Of a stretch of DNA of 64,000 bases, positions 1-9,362 are shown piece after piece; the first letter of the stretch is position 1, and every line of letters begins with the position of its first letter. Under the pieces are notes generated by a model. It made no database searches. It saw only the letters and a list, made by a program, of their open reading frames with translations, and had not been told where the DNA came from. Source of the stretch: Opitutaceae bacterium (GTDB lineage Bacteria > Verrucomicrobiota > Verrucomicrobiia > Opitutales > Opitutaceae); contig JACFMR010000006.1 of the NCBI GenBank assembly GCA_019455245.1, positions 1 through 64,000 on the forward strand. Reading direction: 5' to 3'. A program made the translations under genes and the position numbers.

Positions 1-354
1 GGCGGAGGGTTCCGCGACGCCAGCCAGCAGGCGCTCGGCCGGTGAACTGACGCTGGTGAGATCGGAAATGGCGTCCTCGCGCACCCGGTGGCCGCCGCCG
101 ACATAGGTGAGCAGGCCGGTCTCCTCGACGACCTCCTCGATTTCCAGGACGGTGCCGCTGCGGGTGGTCACCTTGTCACCGGGGTTGAACCGCACGCGCT
201 GCAGCACGGGGGTGCCGGTGGCGTAGATGCGACGTTCCCGCGTGGCGGGAAACTCGACCGTGATGCGCGCATGCTCGACCGCCGCGACCACCCCGAGACC
301 GAGCTCGGGTTCGCGTTCACTCAGACAGCGTTGACCAACTTGACCAAGAGACAT
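1..354 (-). CDS. rapA: RNA polymerase-associated helicase RapA, N-terminal fragment
   Basis: This is the first 118 codons of a gene that continues beyond the left edge. RapA (HepA) is a Swi2/Snf2 ATPase that binds RNA polymerase and helps recycle it after transcription. The visible part matches the N-terminal Tudor-like region of RapA: LGQRCLSEREPELGLG-type opening, then RVRFNPGDKV near residue 50 and EEVVEETGLLTYVG near residue 70, in the same order and spacing as in E. coli RapA. The ATG at 354 is the only good start and gives the expected N-terminus. The helicase domains lie outside the window. The gene is divergent from the cytochrome bd locus. Confidence 0.85.
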   Translation of the reverse strand, partial: MSLGQVGQRCLSEREPELGLGVVAAVEHARITVEFPATRERRIYATGTPVLQRVRFNPGDKVTTRSGTVLEIEEVVEETGLLTYVGGGHRVREDAISDLTSVSSPAERLLAGVAEPSA

Positions 355-519
355 GCCCCCATCACAGCCGGTGCCCGGCGACAGGCAAACGCGATTTGCG
401 CGCGGCCGGGATTTGGCGGCCAGCGCGCAGGCGAATGGGCGTCGTTAGCACGCATAATCGTTGGCCCAACGTTGCAACCGCCGGTTGCGGCGGACCCCGG
501 TGCCGCTATCGTGCCGCCC

Positions 520-735
520 ATGGACAACCTGCCAGCGGTCCGCGCCACCATGGGATTCTCGCCGGGATTCCACATCGTTTGCGCGGCGGTCGGGATGCTG
601 ATGCCAAGCTTTGGGATACTGGCTGCGGTTCACCAGACCGTCCAGTTTCTTATGCTTTACCTCGCGTTGGCGGTCACGACGGTGTGGCTGTTTGCGCGGC
701 AGGTCCGCATCACGCAAAACCGACTGGGGGACTGA
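520..735 (+). pseudogene. cydA: cydA remnant: cytochrome bd oxidase subunit I with internal deletion
   Basis: This 71-codon reading frame opens with MDNLPAVRATMGFSPGFHIV, the typical start of the cyanide-insensitive type of cytochrome bd subunit I, including the first-helix histidine that ligates heme in CydA. After about 35 residues it jumps to a single hydrophobic helix and a basic tail (VTTVWLFARQVRITQNRLGD) resembling the C-terminal end of the same protein. Complete subunit I proteins have roughly 440-520 residues, so about 400 codons seem to be missing in frame. The stop overlaps the cydB start (TGATG), as in intact cydAB operons. It may be a true deletion, an assembly collapse, or a small two-helix protein derived from cydA. 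Confidence 0.6.
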
Positions 736-1760
736 TGACCGACATCCTGATCTTTTTCATCGGCGCTTCGCTGCTGCTCTACATTTTGCTGGGCGGCGCA
801 GACTTTGGCGCGGGCATCCTCGAACTGCTGCCGTCCGGACAATGGCGCGAGAGGCAGAAGGTGGTGGTCAACCGCGCGATGGGACCGGTTTGGGAGGCCA
901 ACCACTTGTGGCTGATTCTGATCGTGGTGATCCTGTTCATGGGCTTCCCGCGGATTTTCACGACGCTGATGATTTCGTTGCACGTGCCGCTGCTGGCGTT
1001 GCTGGTGGGCATTGTGCTGCGCGGCACAGTTTTCACCTTCCGCCATTACGACGCGATCCAGGACGCGCGCACGCAGCGGATTTACACGCGGATTTTCGGC
1101 TGGTCGAGTCTCTGGACCGCGCTGTGGCTGGGCATCATCGCCGCCAGCCTTAACCGCGGGATCATCGATCCGGCGGCGACCGGCATCTGGGCCGCGTATT
1201 TCGCGCCGTGGTGGGGCTGGTATCCGCTGGCGGTGGGCGTGTTTGTGGCCTGCATCTTCGGGTTTCTGGCGGCGGTTTACCTGACGGATGAGACCGACGA
1301 CGTCGAACTGCAGCACCATTTTCGCGGCAAGGCGGCGGCGCTGAACCTCGCGGTGGTGTTGGCCGGCGGGCTGGTGTTTCTCGCGGCGGCGGGCGAGCAG
1401 ACGCCACTGCACAACCGGTTTTTGGGCACGCCGCTGGCGATGATGGCGCTGGTGACGGCCACGCTGCTGTTCGTGGCGTTGTGGTTTTTCGTTTCGCGAC
1501 AGCTGGTGTTGCTGACGCGCGTGGTGGCCGCGGGGCAGGTGACGCTGATTTTGCTGGGCTGGTATGTGCTCTACGCGCCCAACGCGTTGATCACCGCGGG
1601 CGGGCCGCTGAGTTTTTATGAAATGGCGGCACCGGACGCGACGTTGCGGCAGCTGGTGATCGCGCTGCTGGTGGGCAGCCTGTTCATTTTCCCGAGCCTG
1701 ATCTACCTGCTGTGGGTGTTCAAAACCGGCGAACCCCGCACCGGCGCGAAACGCGGGTGA
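735..1760 (+). CDS. cydB: Cytochrome d ubiquinol oxidase subunit II
   Basis: This 341-residue polytopic membrane protein belongs to the CydB family, which partners CydA in the quinol-oxidising cytochrome bd complex of the inner membrane. The N-terminus carries the family signature LLGGADFGAGILEL at about residues 17-30, followed by the PVWEANHLWLI motif near residue 55. About eight to nine hydrophobic helices follow. The length is normal for the family. I chose the ATG at 735 rather than the longer upstream frame, because it overlaps the stop of the preceding cydA remnant and begins exactly at the conserved N-terminus. CydB carries none of the hemes in classical bd oxidases, so the shortened cydA casts doubt on function. 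Confidence 0.88.
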   Translation: MTDILIFFIGASLLLYILLGGADFGAGILELLPSGQWRERQKVVVNRAMGPVWEANHLWLILIVVILFMGFPRIFTTLMISLHVPLLALLVGIVLRGTVFTFRHYDAIQDARTQRIYTRIFGWSSLWTALWLGIIAASLNRGIIDPAATGIWAAYFAPWWGWYPLAVGVFVACIFGFLAAVYLTDETDDVELQHHFRGKAAALNLAVVLAGGLVFLAAAGEQTPLHNRFLGTPLAMMALVTATLLFVALWFFVSRQLVLLTRVVAAGQVTLILLGWYVLYAPNALITAGGPLSFYEMAAPDATLRQLVIALLVGSLFIFPSLIYLLWVFKTGEPRTGAKRG

Positions 1761-1855
1761 ACCGGTTCGTTTGCAACATGTAAAATCCAGCCGGACCGGA
1801 TCCTGGCGGCCGATCGGACTTTACGCTCCATCGGTCGGAGGGTAATGATGCCGGC

Positions 1856-2434
1856 ATGAAACTCAATCTGTTGGCTCCGCTCACCGTTTTGTTGTCCCTG
1901 AGTTTGCTGCCCGCCGCCTCACTGTCGGCCAAGGGCGATGCCGATCACCAGCGCGAGAAGATTCGCACGATGCGTGACGAGGTGTTGAAGGAACTTTACC
2001 AGCACAAGCCGGAGTTGAAGTCCCGCATCAACAAGGCCGAGGGTTACGCGGTGTTTTCCAACGTCGGTGTCAACCTGCTGATCGCGAGCTTTGCCGGCGG
2101 CCACGGGGTGGTGGTCGAGGACGGTTTGCTCAAGGACACCGAAACCTTCATGAAGATGGGTTCGGCCGGGCTGGGCCTGGGTCTGGGCGTGAAGGATTTC
2201 CGCGCGGTGTTTGTTTTCACCGACAAGGCCAAGCTGCGCGACTTCATCGACAAGGGTTGGGATTTCAGCGGGCAGGTGGACGCCGCGGCCAAGTCTGACA
2301 CCAAGGGCGGTGCGATCGGCGGCTCGGGCTCGGCGCTGCCGGGCGTGGAGGTTTACCAGCTCACCAAAAACGGCCTGGCCCTGCAGGCGACCCTGCAAGG
2401 CACCAAGTATTGGAAGGACAAGGAGCTGAACTGA
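1856..2434 (+). CDS. Exported SYLF-domain (YSC84-like) protein
   Basis: The product has 192 residues. Residues 1-25 form a signal peptide with a Leu-rich core ending near AASLSA. The rest is a SYLF/YSC84 domain: EGYAVFSNVGVNLLIASFAGG near residue 62, GLGLGLGVKDFRAVFVF near residue 103 and a final GLALQATLQGTKYW. SYLF proteins bind lipid in eukaryotes. Bacterial members are mostly uncharacterised and often periplasmic. A GGAGG-like stretch lies about 13 bases upstream of the ATG. The gene stands alone and converges on the lyase-like gene downstream. Confidence 0.8.
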   Translation: MKLNLLAPLTVLLSLSLLPAASLSAKGDADHQREKIRTMRDEVLKELYQHKPELKSRINKAEGYAVFSNVGVNLLIASFAGGHGVVVEDGLLKDTETFMKMGSAGLGLGLGVKDFRAVFVFTDKAKLRDFIDKGWDFSGQVDAAAKSDTKGGAIGGSGSALPGVEVYQLTKNGLALQATLQGTKYWKDKELN

Positions 2435-2450
2435 CGCCGGTGGCGTCCGG

Positions 2451-3827
2451 TCAGTTTTTCTCGCCGGGCAGGACGCGGGCGAGCCACGTGTCGGGCACGC
2501 GGACGACGCAGATGTTCATCGAGCGGTTGTCTTCGGACAGCATCGCCGATTGAAACTGGATGCGCGTGCTGTCGGCGCTGAAAGTCGGGTGGATGTGATC
2601 GGCGGCGGTTTCCTTGTGGCCGGCGGTCAGGAGCATCCGCTCGCCGGTGGCGCGGTCGATCAGCCAGAGGTTGCGCGCAAAGTCGTCGCCCACCGCCCAG
2701 CGGCCGTCGGGCGAGCCATGCACGTGCCAGTGGCCGCTGCCCGACTCGGTCTGATCGATGATGCGCATCTCGCGGGTGCGGAGGTTCACGATGCCGAGCC
2801 CGGTGGGTTTTTCGCGCGAGCCGCTCGGACCCCATTCGTCCACGGTGCCGACGGGTCGGTGGCCCATGATGGCGATGGCGACCTCGTCCTTGGTGATGAC
2901 GGCTTCATGGGTGACCCATTCGTAATCGGCCTCGGGATACAGCTGACGCAGGCCCGTGCCGTCGGCGCGCACGGTCCAGGTGCGCTGCGGCGACTTGCCG
3001 CCGGTTTCCCAGCAGAAAACGATTTCGCCCGGCACCCACGGGTTGGTCTGCACATGGCCGATCTGGAACGGCACGGAAACGATGTGGCTGACCGCGCCGG
3101 TGCGCAGGTCCATCTTGGCGAGCCCGGTCGGGCCGGCGCCCATGTTGCGCGGGCCGAAGTTGGGCTCGATTTTCGTGCCGGGGGGCAGGTGTTGTGCGGC
3201 GTATTCCTTGCCCGCGACGCGGAAGTAAACGAAGTCTTCGGTGGGATCGAGCGCCACGTCGCCGACCGCACCGTAGGCGGCGGGGATGACGCCGCAGACG
3301 TGCTCGTAGTCCGTTGCGTCGCCGACCGTGCCGGCCTCGCTGTCGGCGAACAGCTGACCGAGATCGACGCGCACGATCTGGACTTGTCGGAGGGCGTCGC
3401 CCGGACGTCTGGCCGGCGTGGAGGGCTCGGCCCCGGTCACGGCGGCCGGCGGTTCGGCGTCAACGATGCGCGCGAAGTAGAGGTTCATGGAATGATCCGC
3501 GAGGCAGAGCATGCCGGTGTAGCCGTTTTCGGTGACCTGCACGATGACGCCGGTCTTTTCATTTACCGCCATCGCCTGGCCGCGCACGCGGTTGGAGCGG
3601 AACACCAGCCATTCGCCGTCGGCGGTCCACTGGTGGTGGGTTTGGTAGATCTTGGAGTCACCGCGCGGCTCGCTGGTGAGGAACGTGAGTTCGACGCCCG
3701 TGACGGGATCGGTGACCACTTTCTTTTCGGAGGGAAACCGGTCGCCGATGCGGGCGGAAGCGAACACGGCGACGAGAGGGAGGCACAGGGCCAGGCGGAC
3801 CAGGTGGCGAACAGGGGAGAACAACAT
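2451..3827 (-). CDS. Oligogalacturonate lyase-like (PL22-type) beta-propeller protein
   Basis: This 458-residue protein starts with a signal peptide (LVRLALCLPLVAVFASA) and continues with a repeated propeller pattern. Near the N-terminus, GVELTFLTSEPRGDSKIYQT and HHQWTADGEWLVFRSNR match the oligogalacturonate lyase family, which cleaves short pectin fragments using a metal-bound His/Gln cluster. Candidate metal ligands are the HWHVHGSPDGRWAVGDD stretch near residue 368 and HIHPTFSADS near 414. The family also contains TolB-like proteins with no proven lyase activity, so substrate is uncertain. No other pectin genes are adjacent. Confidence 0.7.
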   Translation of the reverse strand: MLFSPVRHLVRLALCLPLVAVFASARIGDRFPSEKKVVTDPVTGVELTFLTSEPRGDSKIYQTHHQWTADGEWLVFRSNRVRGQAMAVNEKTGVIVQVTENGYTGMLCLADHSMNLYFARIVDAEPPAAVTGAEPSTPARRPGDALRQVQIVRVDLGQLFADSEAGTVGDATDYEHVCGVIPAAYGAVGDVALDPTEDFVYFRVAGKEYAAQHLPPGTKIEPNFGPRNMGAGPTGLAKMDLRTGAVSHIVSVPFQIGHVQTNPWVPGEIVFCWETGGKSPQRTWTVRADGTGLRQLYPEADYEWVTHEAVITKDEVAIAIMGHRPVGTVDEWGPSGSREKPTGLGIVNLRTREMRIIDQTESGSGHWHVHGSPDGRWAVGDDFARNLWLIDRATGERMLLTAGHKETAADHIHPTFSADSTRIQFQSAMLSEDNRSMNICVVRVPDTWLARVLPGEKN

Positions 3828-3959
3828 GGTGCGAGGGGTTGGGTTTGGGTTGAAGGGCAGATGAATGCACTGCGCCCGAATGCGAAAGCGGGGAAAATTC
3901 TGACAATCCGGAGGTCAGGGGCGCATTCCCGCCTTGGCCGGCGGGGCTGAAGGGCGAAC

Positions 3960-4943
3960 TCAACCTTCCGTCGCGCGCTCGAGCATGTAGAGGGTGTCCA
4001 GCGCCGCGAACTCACTCCGGCTTGTGACCTGCTGCCGGATGAAGCGAAACGGGTGGGCGATGGTTTCGGTCATCCAAGGGGCCTGGGTGTCGATGGAGTC
4101 GAACGGTTCGCCGGCATACAGCCGGCGGCGCACGGCCTGGAGCGTCGCGACAAACCGGTCGTGGGGGACGGCGGTTTTGATCGCATCAACCGAGAGCAGG
4201 ATTTGGTCGCCTTCCAACGCCAGGCCCAGAAAAGCCGCGTAGGGATTTTTTATGCTGATGTTTTTGTGCTGATCGAGCGGGTTGATGACATGGAAACGCA
4301 ACAGCACATTGCGGATGGCGGCGGTGGCATCCTGCCGGCTTTGCAAAAAGGGATTGGTCGAGAGACCCGACTTCACGATCTCGTTGCAGAGCGCCACATC
4401 CTCGTTGATCAGCTGGCGCAGCAACACCACGAGATCGATCAGGTGATGTTCAAAAAGCGTCTGGAGCGCGGCGAACAGCAACGGTTCGCGGGCGTGCAGC
4501 CGGTCGAGCAATGCACGCACGGTGGCTGCGTCCCGGATGGTGCCGGCGGTGACTTCGCCCTGCTCATGCGCTTCGGCCAGGGCGCGGGCCGCGCGATGCG
4601 GCCGCTCGGACGACCGGATCTCCTCGATCAGACGTTGGTGTTCGGGCGCGACGGGCCGGATCTCGCCGCGGGCGAGCGCGAGCCGGTCGTCGAGCCAGTG
4701 CATCGCCGCCGGCCGGTGAGCGTCATCGACATAGTAAAGGTTCAGCTGATCGTCCTCGGTCAGCCCCTCTGCATGTGGGAAATCCGCGCGGGCCAGCAGA
4801 TCACGCACAAGCCGGTTGGCCGCGGCCTCGGTCGCGGGCACGGCAAACACCGCCCAGAGCCCGGCGGCCACCTCAATCTTGCCGCCGAAGTCGCGGCGTT
4901 GGGCTTCGAGAAAATCCGGCAGGTCGGGTGCGGCGAAGCTCAT
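3960..4943 (-). CDS. Conserved protein of unknown function
   Basis: The predicted protein has 327 residues. I do not recognise the family. It has no signal peptide or membrane segment and is rich in Leu, Ala and charged residues, as in a helical cytoplasmic protein. A central region near residues 155-215 (LLFAALQTLFEHHLIDLVVL, then RNVLLRFHVINPLDQHKNIS) looks like the conserved core. The ATG at 4943 is preferred over the longer frame starting at 4997, since the extra residues look non-coding. It lies just upstream of the purL 3' end on the same strand, with no sign of coupling. Confidence 0.6.
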   Translation of the reverse strand: MSFAAPDLPDFLEAQRRDFGGKIEVAAGLWAVFAVPATEAAANRLVRDLLARADFPHAEGLTEDDQLNLYYVDDAHRPAAMHWLDDRLALARGEIRPVAPEHQRLIEEIRSSERPHRAARALAEAHEQGEVTAGTIRDAATVRALLDRLHAREPLLFAALQTLFEHHLIDLVVLLRQLINEDVALCNEIVKSGLSTNPFLQSRQDATAAIRNVLLRFHVINPLDQHKNISIKNPYAAFLGLALEGDQILLSVDAIKTAVPHDRFVATLQAVRRRLYAGEPFDSIDTQAPWMTETIAHPFRFIRQQVTSRSEFAALDTLYMLERATEG

Positions 4944-5034
4944 GCAGTTGACCGTTGAGCATGGCCCGCTTTGTGGCCGGTGCAACCCATCCCCCATCCG
5001 CCCGCAACCATATGCTTGAAACGTGTCGGGCAGG

Positions 5035-8000
5035 TTATCCGACCCATTCGCGGGCGTTGTAGAAGAGCTGCATCCACGGGCTGTCCTCGCCCCATTCCTT
5101 TGGTGACCAGCTCATGCACGCCGAGCGGAAGACGCGTTCGGGGTGGGGCATCATGATGGTGACGCGGCCGGAGGGAGTCGTGAGCGCGGTCATGCCGAAA
5201 GGGGAGCTGTTTGGATTCAGCGGATAGAGCTCGGTCGGCTGGTGGTGGTTGTCGACATACCGCGCCGACACCAAACCGGAAGAACTGAACCGCTCGGCCG
5301 CCGCGCGATCCGGAAACTCGGTGTAACCTTCGCCGTGGGCGACGGCGATCGGGATGACCGAACCTGCCATGCCCTTGAAGAGGATGCTGGGGCTCTGCTC
5401 GATTTTCAGCGACACGAAACGGCCCTCGTAGCGCTCGCTCTGGTTTTGCACGAAACGCGGCCAGTGGTCGGCGCCCGGGATGATGGACTTGAGGTTACTC
5501 ATCATCTGGCAGCCGTTGCACACGCCGAGGCCGAAGGTGTCCTCGCGGGTGAAGAACGTGGCGAACTCGGCGCGGGCGCGGTCGTTGAAAAGGGCGCTCT
5601 TGGCCCAGCCTTCGCCGGCGCCGAGCACGTCGCCGTAGCTGAAGCCGCCGCAGGCCGCGAGGCCGCGGAACTCCTTGAGCGAAACGCGGCCGGCGAGGAT
5701 GTCGGACATGTGCACGTCCACCGCGCGGAAGCCGGCGCGGGTGAAGGCGGCGGCCATCTCGACCTCGCCGTTCACGCCCTGCTCGCGCAGGATGGCAACC
5801 GCCGGGCGCTGACTGCTTGGGATTTGGAGTTGGGCCTTTGGGATTTCCGAAAGTGAGAAACTCACTTTCGGCGTGATGCCCGGATTTTTTGGGTCGAGGC
5901 GGACCGAGTGTTCCTGCTCGGCGTGAACCGGATTGTCGCGGAGCGCGGCGATGCGGCGGGTGACGTCGGACCAGAGGGCGCGAAGGGCGAAGATATCCTC
6001 GTCGAGGAGCGTCTGATCACCTTGGCGGACGATGAAGCGGTGGGTGGGGTTGATCGTGCCGATTTCGCAGAGCGTAGATTGGAGATCGAAGTCGGTGAAA
6101 ACCTGGGTGACGTGGGCGAGGTCGGCTTGGCGCACTTGGATGACAGCGCCGAGTTCTTCCGCGAAGAGAACGCCGAAGGCTGATTCCGTTTGGGATTTGG
6201 GATTTGGATTTTGGAATTTCTCAACCGGCAGGTTGAGCTCGACACCCGTGTGGCCGGCGAAGGCCATCTCGACCGCCGTAGCGAGCAGACCGCCGTCGGA
6301 GCGGTCGTGGTAGGCGAGGAGCTTTTGATCGCGACCGAGCTGCTGGATGGCGTGCCAGAAATTCCTGAGGTCGGCGGGGCTGTCCACGTCGGGCGTGGCC
6401 TCGCCCATTTGCGAGACGACCTGCGCGAGAATCGAACCGCCGAGGCGGTTCTGGCCGCGGCCTAGGTCCACCAAGAGCAGGACAGTGTCCTGCTCCTGCT
6501 GGCCGTTTAAGTCGGAAGTTGAAGTTGAAGCACCGGCGGCGTCGCTTGAACTTAAACTTCCTGCTTCAACTGGCTTCAGCGCGGGGCGCTGAAGCTGCGG
6601 TGTGAGCGTGAGCCGGATGTCGGTGACGGGGGAGAAGGCGGAAACGATGAGCGAGATGGGCGCGGTGATGCGCTTCTGCCGGTCGCCGTCCTGCCAGACG
6701 GTGCTCATGCTCATCGAGTCCTTGCCGACGGGGATCGTGATGCCGAGGGCGGGGCAGAGTTCCATGCCTACGGCCTGCACGGCGGCGTAGAGATCGGCGG
6801 CGTCGCCGGGGACGGCGGGCGCGGCCATCCAGTTGGCGGAGAGGTTGACCTTGCCGAGGTCGCCGATCTGGGCGGCGGCGAGGTTGGTCAGTGCTTCGCC
6901 GACGGCGAGGCGGGCGGAGGCCGCGGCGTTGTTGACGGCGACAGGCGTGCGTTCGCCCATGGCCATGGCCTCGCCGGTGTAAACGTCAAAGGTCGCGGCC
7001 GTCACGGCGCAGTCGGCGACGGGCACCTGCCAGGGGCCGACCATCTGGTCGCGGGCGATGAGCCCGCCGAGCGTGCGGTCGCCGATGGAGATGAGGAAGG
7101 TCTTGTCGGCGACGGCCGGGTGAGCGAGCACGCGCTTCACGGCTTCGTGGAGCGTCACGCCGCGCAGGTCGAGCGGTCGGAGCGGGCGCCGGAGCGACTG
7201 CTCCTTGCGGTGCATGCGCGGCGGTTTGCCGAGCAGGACCTCGAGCGGCATGTTGATGGGCGTGTTCTGAAAATGCGGATCCTCGACGACGAGCCGTTTT
7301 TCCTCGGTGGCCTCGCCGACGATGGCGTAGGGCGCGCGCTCACGCTCGCAGAGTTGCTGGAAGGTCGCGATGCGGTCGGCCGGGATCGCGAGGACGTAGC
7401 GCTCCTGCGATTCGTTGCACCAGAGTTCGAGCGGTGACATGCCGGGCTCGTCGTTGGGCAGCTTGCGCAGGTCGAATTTGCCGCCGCGGCCGCCGTCGTT
7501 GACGAGCTCGGGCAGGGCGTTGGAGACGCCGCCGGCTCCGACGTCGTGGATGAAGGCGATAGGGTTTTCATCGCCGAGCGCCCAGCAGCGGTCGATGACT
7601 TCCTGGCAGCGGCGCTCCATCTCGGCGTTGTCGCGCTGCACGCTGGCAAAATCGAGGTCCTCGCTGCCGTGGCCGCTGGCCATGGAGCTGGCCGCGCCGC
7701 CGCCGAGGCCGATGAGCATGGCGGGTCCGCCAAGCACGACGAGCTTGTCGCCGGGATTGATCGCGCCCTTCTGCACGTGATCGGCGCGGATGTTGCCCAA
7801 ACCGCCCGCGAGCATGATGGGCTTGTGGTACCCCCGCAACTCCGTCGCGGGGGGCTGCTTGTTGTGGCCGGCCTCGCTGAGGCCGGAAGAACCGGGGTCA
7901 GCGACCCCGGCTACAGCGGCGGGTACCTCGGCTTCGAACGTGCGGAAATAGCCGTTGATGGCGGGGCGGCCGAACTCGTTGTTGAACGCCGCGCCACCGA

Positions 8001-9141
8001 GCGGGCCCTCAATCATGATGTCGAGGGCGGAGACGATGCGGCCGGGTTTGCCGTGGTCCTTTTCCCACGGCTGGATGGCGCCGGGGATGCGGAGATTGGA
8101 AACGGAGAAGCCCACGAGGCCGGCCTTGGGCTTGCCGCCGCGGCCGGTGGCGCCTTCGTCACGGATCTCGCCGCCGGAGCCGGTGGCGGCGCCGGGATAG
8201 GGCGAGATGGCGGTCGGGTGGTTGTGCGTCTCGACCTTGCAGAGCAGGTGGATGTCTTCCTGAGACGAAACGTAGTCGTTGGTGCGCGGGTCGGCGTAGA
8301 AGCGGCCGCCCTTGCTGCCCACCAGCACGGCGGCGTTGTCCTTGTAGGCGGACAGGATGCCGTCGCTGTGCAGCTGGTAGGTGTTCTTGATCATCTGGAA
8401 CAGCGACTTGTCCTTGGCGGAGCCGTCGATTTCCCAGGTGGCGTTGAAGATCTTGTGGCGGCAGTGCTCGGAGTTGGCCTGCGCGAACATCATCAGCTCG
8501 ATGTCGTGCGGGTCGCGGCCGAGCTTGGTGAAGGCGGCGACGAGGTAATCGATCTCATCCTCGGCGAGCGCGAGCCCGAGATCGGAGTTGGCCCGGACCA
8601 GCGCGGCGCGGCCGCCGGTGAGCACCGGCACGGTAGTCAGCGGTCGGGGCGACTCGTGGCGGAAAAGCGCGGCGCACTCGTCGAGCGAGCCAAACACCGC
8701 CTGCGTCATGCGGTCGTGCAGCCGGGCCTGCAGCGCGGCGAGGTCGGCGGCGGGCACGACGTGCAACGGGGGGCGCAGCGCGGCGTTGTGCCATTCGACG
8801 CGGTAGGCGATGACGCGTTCGATGCGCTTGATTTTGGTGAGGCCGCAGAGGTGGGCGATGTCGGTGGCCTTGGAGGACCACGGCGAAATGGTGCCCGGGC
8901 GTGGGGCGACGACGATCAGCGTCCCCGTGGTTGCCCGGGGCGATTGGGAGCGGCTGGGCCCGTAGGTCAGAACCCGCTCAAGCACTTGCTGTTCACGATC
9001 ATCCAACGCCGCGGCGATTTCACCCAGATGCACAAATTCCGCGTCGAGGTTTTTCACCGGGAGACCCGCGGCAGCGCAGTCCTGCAGGAGTTTCTGGAGA
9101 CGGAAGGGGGAGAGGGCGGGGGAGCCGCGGTGGATCAGCAT
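5035..9141 (-). CDS. purL: Phosphoribosylformylglycinamidine synthase (FGAM synthase)
   Basis: This 1368-residue single-chain enzyme converts FGAR, glutamine and ATP to FGAM in the fourth step of purine synthesis. The N-terminus [19 protein letters not shown] aligns with E. coli PurL, which fixes the start at 9141. The synthase domains contain [27 protein letters not shown] and [13 protein letters not shown]. The C-terminal glutaminase has [14 protein letters not shown] (nucleophile Cys near residue 1209) and HGEGYTEF. The protein is longer than the 1295 residues of E. coli. The surplus is largely in four inserted blocks near residues 405-437, 847-879, 973-986 and 1082-1109, each made of palindromic or repeat DNA (listed separately). 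It is divergent from purF. Confidence 0.97.
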   Translation of the reverse strand: MLIHRGSPALSPFRLQKLLQDCAAAGLPVKNLDAEFVHLGEIAAALDDREQQVLERVLTYGPSRSQSPRATTGTLIVVAPRPGTISPWSSKATDIAHLCGLTKIKRIERVIAYRVEWHNAALRPPLHVVPAADLAALQARLHDRMTQAVFGSLDECAALFRHESPRPLTTVPVLTGGRAALVRANSDLGLALAEDEIDYLVAAFTKLGRDPHDIELMMFAQANSEHCRHKIFNATWEIDGSAKDKSLFQMIKNTYQLHSDGILSAYKDNAAVLVGSKGGRFYADPRTNDYVSSQEDIHLLCKVETHNHPTAISPYPGAATGSGGEIRDEGATGRGGKPKAGLVGFSVSNLRIPGAIQPWEKDHGKPGRIVSALDIMIEGPLGGAAFNNEFGRPAINGYFRTFEAEVPAAVAGVADPGSSGLSEAGHNKQPPATELRGYHKPIMLAGGLGNIRADHVQKGAINPGDKLVVLGGPAMLIGLGGGAASSMASGHGSEDLDFASVQRDNAEMERRCQEVIDRCWALGDENPIAFIHDVGAGGVSNALPELVNDGGRGGKFDLRKLPNDEPGMSPLELWCNESQERYVLAIPADRIATFQQLCERERAPYAIVGEATEEKRLVVEDPHFQNTPINMPLEVLLGKPPRMHRKEQSLRRPLRPLDLRGVTLHEAVKRVLAHPAVADKTFLISIGDRTLGGLIARDQMVGPWQVPVADCAVTAATFDVYTGEAMAMGERTPVAVNNAAASARLAVGEALTNLAAAQIGDLGKVNLSANWMAAPAVPGDAADLYAAVQAVGMELCPALGITIPVGKDSMSMSTVWQDGDRQKRITAPISLIVSAFSPVTDIRLTLTPQLQRPALKPVEAGSLSSSDAAGASTSTSDLNGQQEQDTVLLLVDLGRGQNRLGGSILAQVVSQMGEATPDVDSPADLRNFWHAIQQLGRDQKLLAYHDRSDGGLLATAVEMAFAGHTGVELNLPVEKFQNPNPKSQTESAFGVLFAEELGAVIQVRQADLAHVTQVFTDFDLQSTLCEIGTINPTHRFIVRQGDQTLLDEDIFALRALWSDVTRRIAALRDNPVHAEQEHSVRLDPKNPGITPKVSFSLSEIPKAQLQIPSSQRPAVAILREQGVNGEVEMAAAFTRAGFRAVDVHMSDILAGRVSLKEFRGLAACGGFSYGDVLGAGEGWAKSALFNDRARAEFATFFTREDTFGLGVCNGCQMMSNLKSIIPGADHWPRFVQNQSERYEGRFVSLKIEQSPSILFKGMAGSVIPIAVAHGEGYTEFPDRAAAERFSSSGLVSARYVDNHHQPTELYPLNPNSSPFGMTALTTPSGRVTIMMPHPERVFRSACMSWSPKEWGEDSPWMQLFYNAREWVG
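5813..5895. repeat. In-frame repeat block with 11-bp hairpin inside purL
   Basis: This block in the purL linker before the glutaminase domain contains CCGAAAGTGAG (5847-5857), an AAA loop, and the exact reverse complement CTCACTTTCGG (5861-5871). It is preceded by GGGATTTGGAGTTGGGCCTTTGGGATT, cut here as two TTTGGGATT-type units that recur between genes elsewhere in the window. It is translated as part of residues about 1082-1109 of PurL. Confidence 0.75.
6183..6222. repeat. TTTGGGATTT repeat inside purL
   Basis: Tandem GGGATTTGGGATTTGGATTT-type units sit inside the purL reading frame and encode an [10 protein letters not shown] stretch near residues 973-986 that canonical PurL lacks. The same CCAAATCCCAAATCC-type units occur outside genes at about 35280-35365. 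Confidence 0.7.
6505..6600. repeat. In-frame block with two inverted repeats inside purL
   Basis: GTTTAAG (6506-6512) is matched by CTTAAAC (6551-6557). A second perfect hairpin follows: GCTTCAGCGC (6573-6582), loop GGG, GCGCTGAAGC (6586-6595). The block encodes a Ser/Thr/Ala-rich insertion near residues 847-879, where E. coli PurL runs directly from the LTPQL strand into LLLIDLG. Confidence 0.75.
7829..7926. repeat. Triple-hairpin palindromic block inside purL
   Basis: Three consecutive perfect hairpins lie in frame in purL: CCCCCGC (7831-7837) with GCGGGGG (7847-7853); CCGGCCTC (7868-7875) with GAGGCCGG (7879-7886); CCGGGGTC (7892-7899) with GACCCCGG (7903-7910). The block is bounded by GGTACC-like sequence on both sides. 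It encodes about 27 extra residues (around 405-437) between the RTFEAEV strand and the conserved [12 protein letters not shown] motif. Confidence 0.8.
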
Positions 9142-9153
9142 GGTCGAGGCCCA

Positions 9154-9172
9154 CGGTTGTTCCAAACAACCG
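9154..9172. promoter_or_regulatory. Perfect 8-bp hairpin upstream of purL
   Basis: CGGTTGTT, loop CCA and AACAACCG form a perfect inverted repeat 13 bases upstream of the purL start in the purL-purF divergent space (9142-9362). It could be an operator or leader hairpin. No known purine riboswitch or PurR box is recognisable. Confidence 0.3.
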
Positions 9173-9362
9173 GGGGGCGGTCAAGGGGACTGAGCAGGCG
9201 GGCGGCGACTTTGACACAGAAGAACGGAGAAAGCCGTTGACGATTGGCAGTGGCTGGGCGGAATGAACCGCTTTAGACCGTGAGGACCAGGAACCACCCG
9301 CACCGATCGCATCAACCCAGCCGACCCACCGGGACGGCCACGGAGCGCAGGGGCCCGAACCC

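Noticed and set aside
321..575. Minus-strand 84-codon frame near the left edge
   Set aside because: It overlaps the start of rapA in another frame and has no sensible composition.
7546..9240. Long plus-strand open frame opposite purL
   Set aside because: It is the antisense shadow of a highly conserved purL; the product has Gly/Val/Ala-rich shadow composition.
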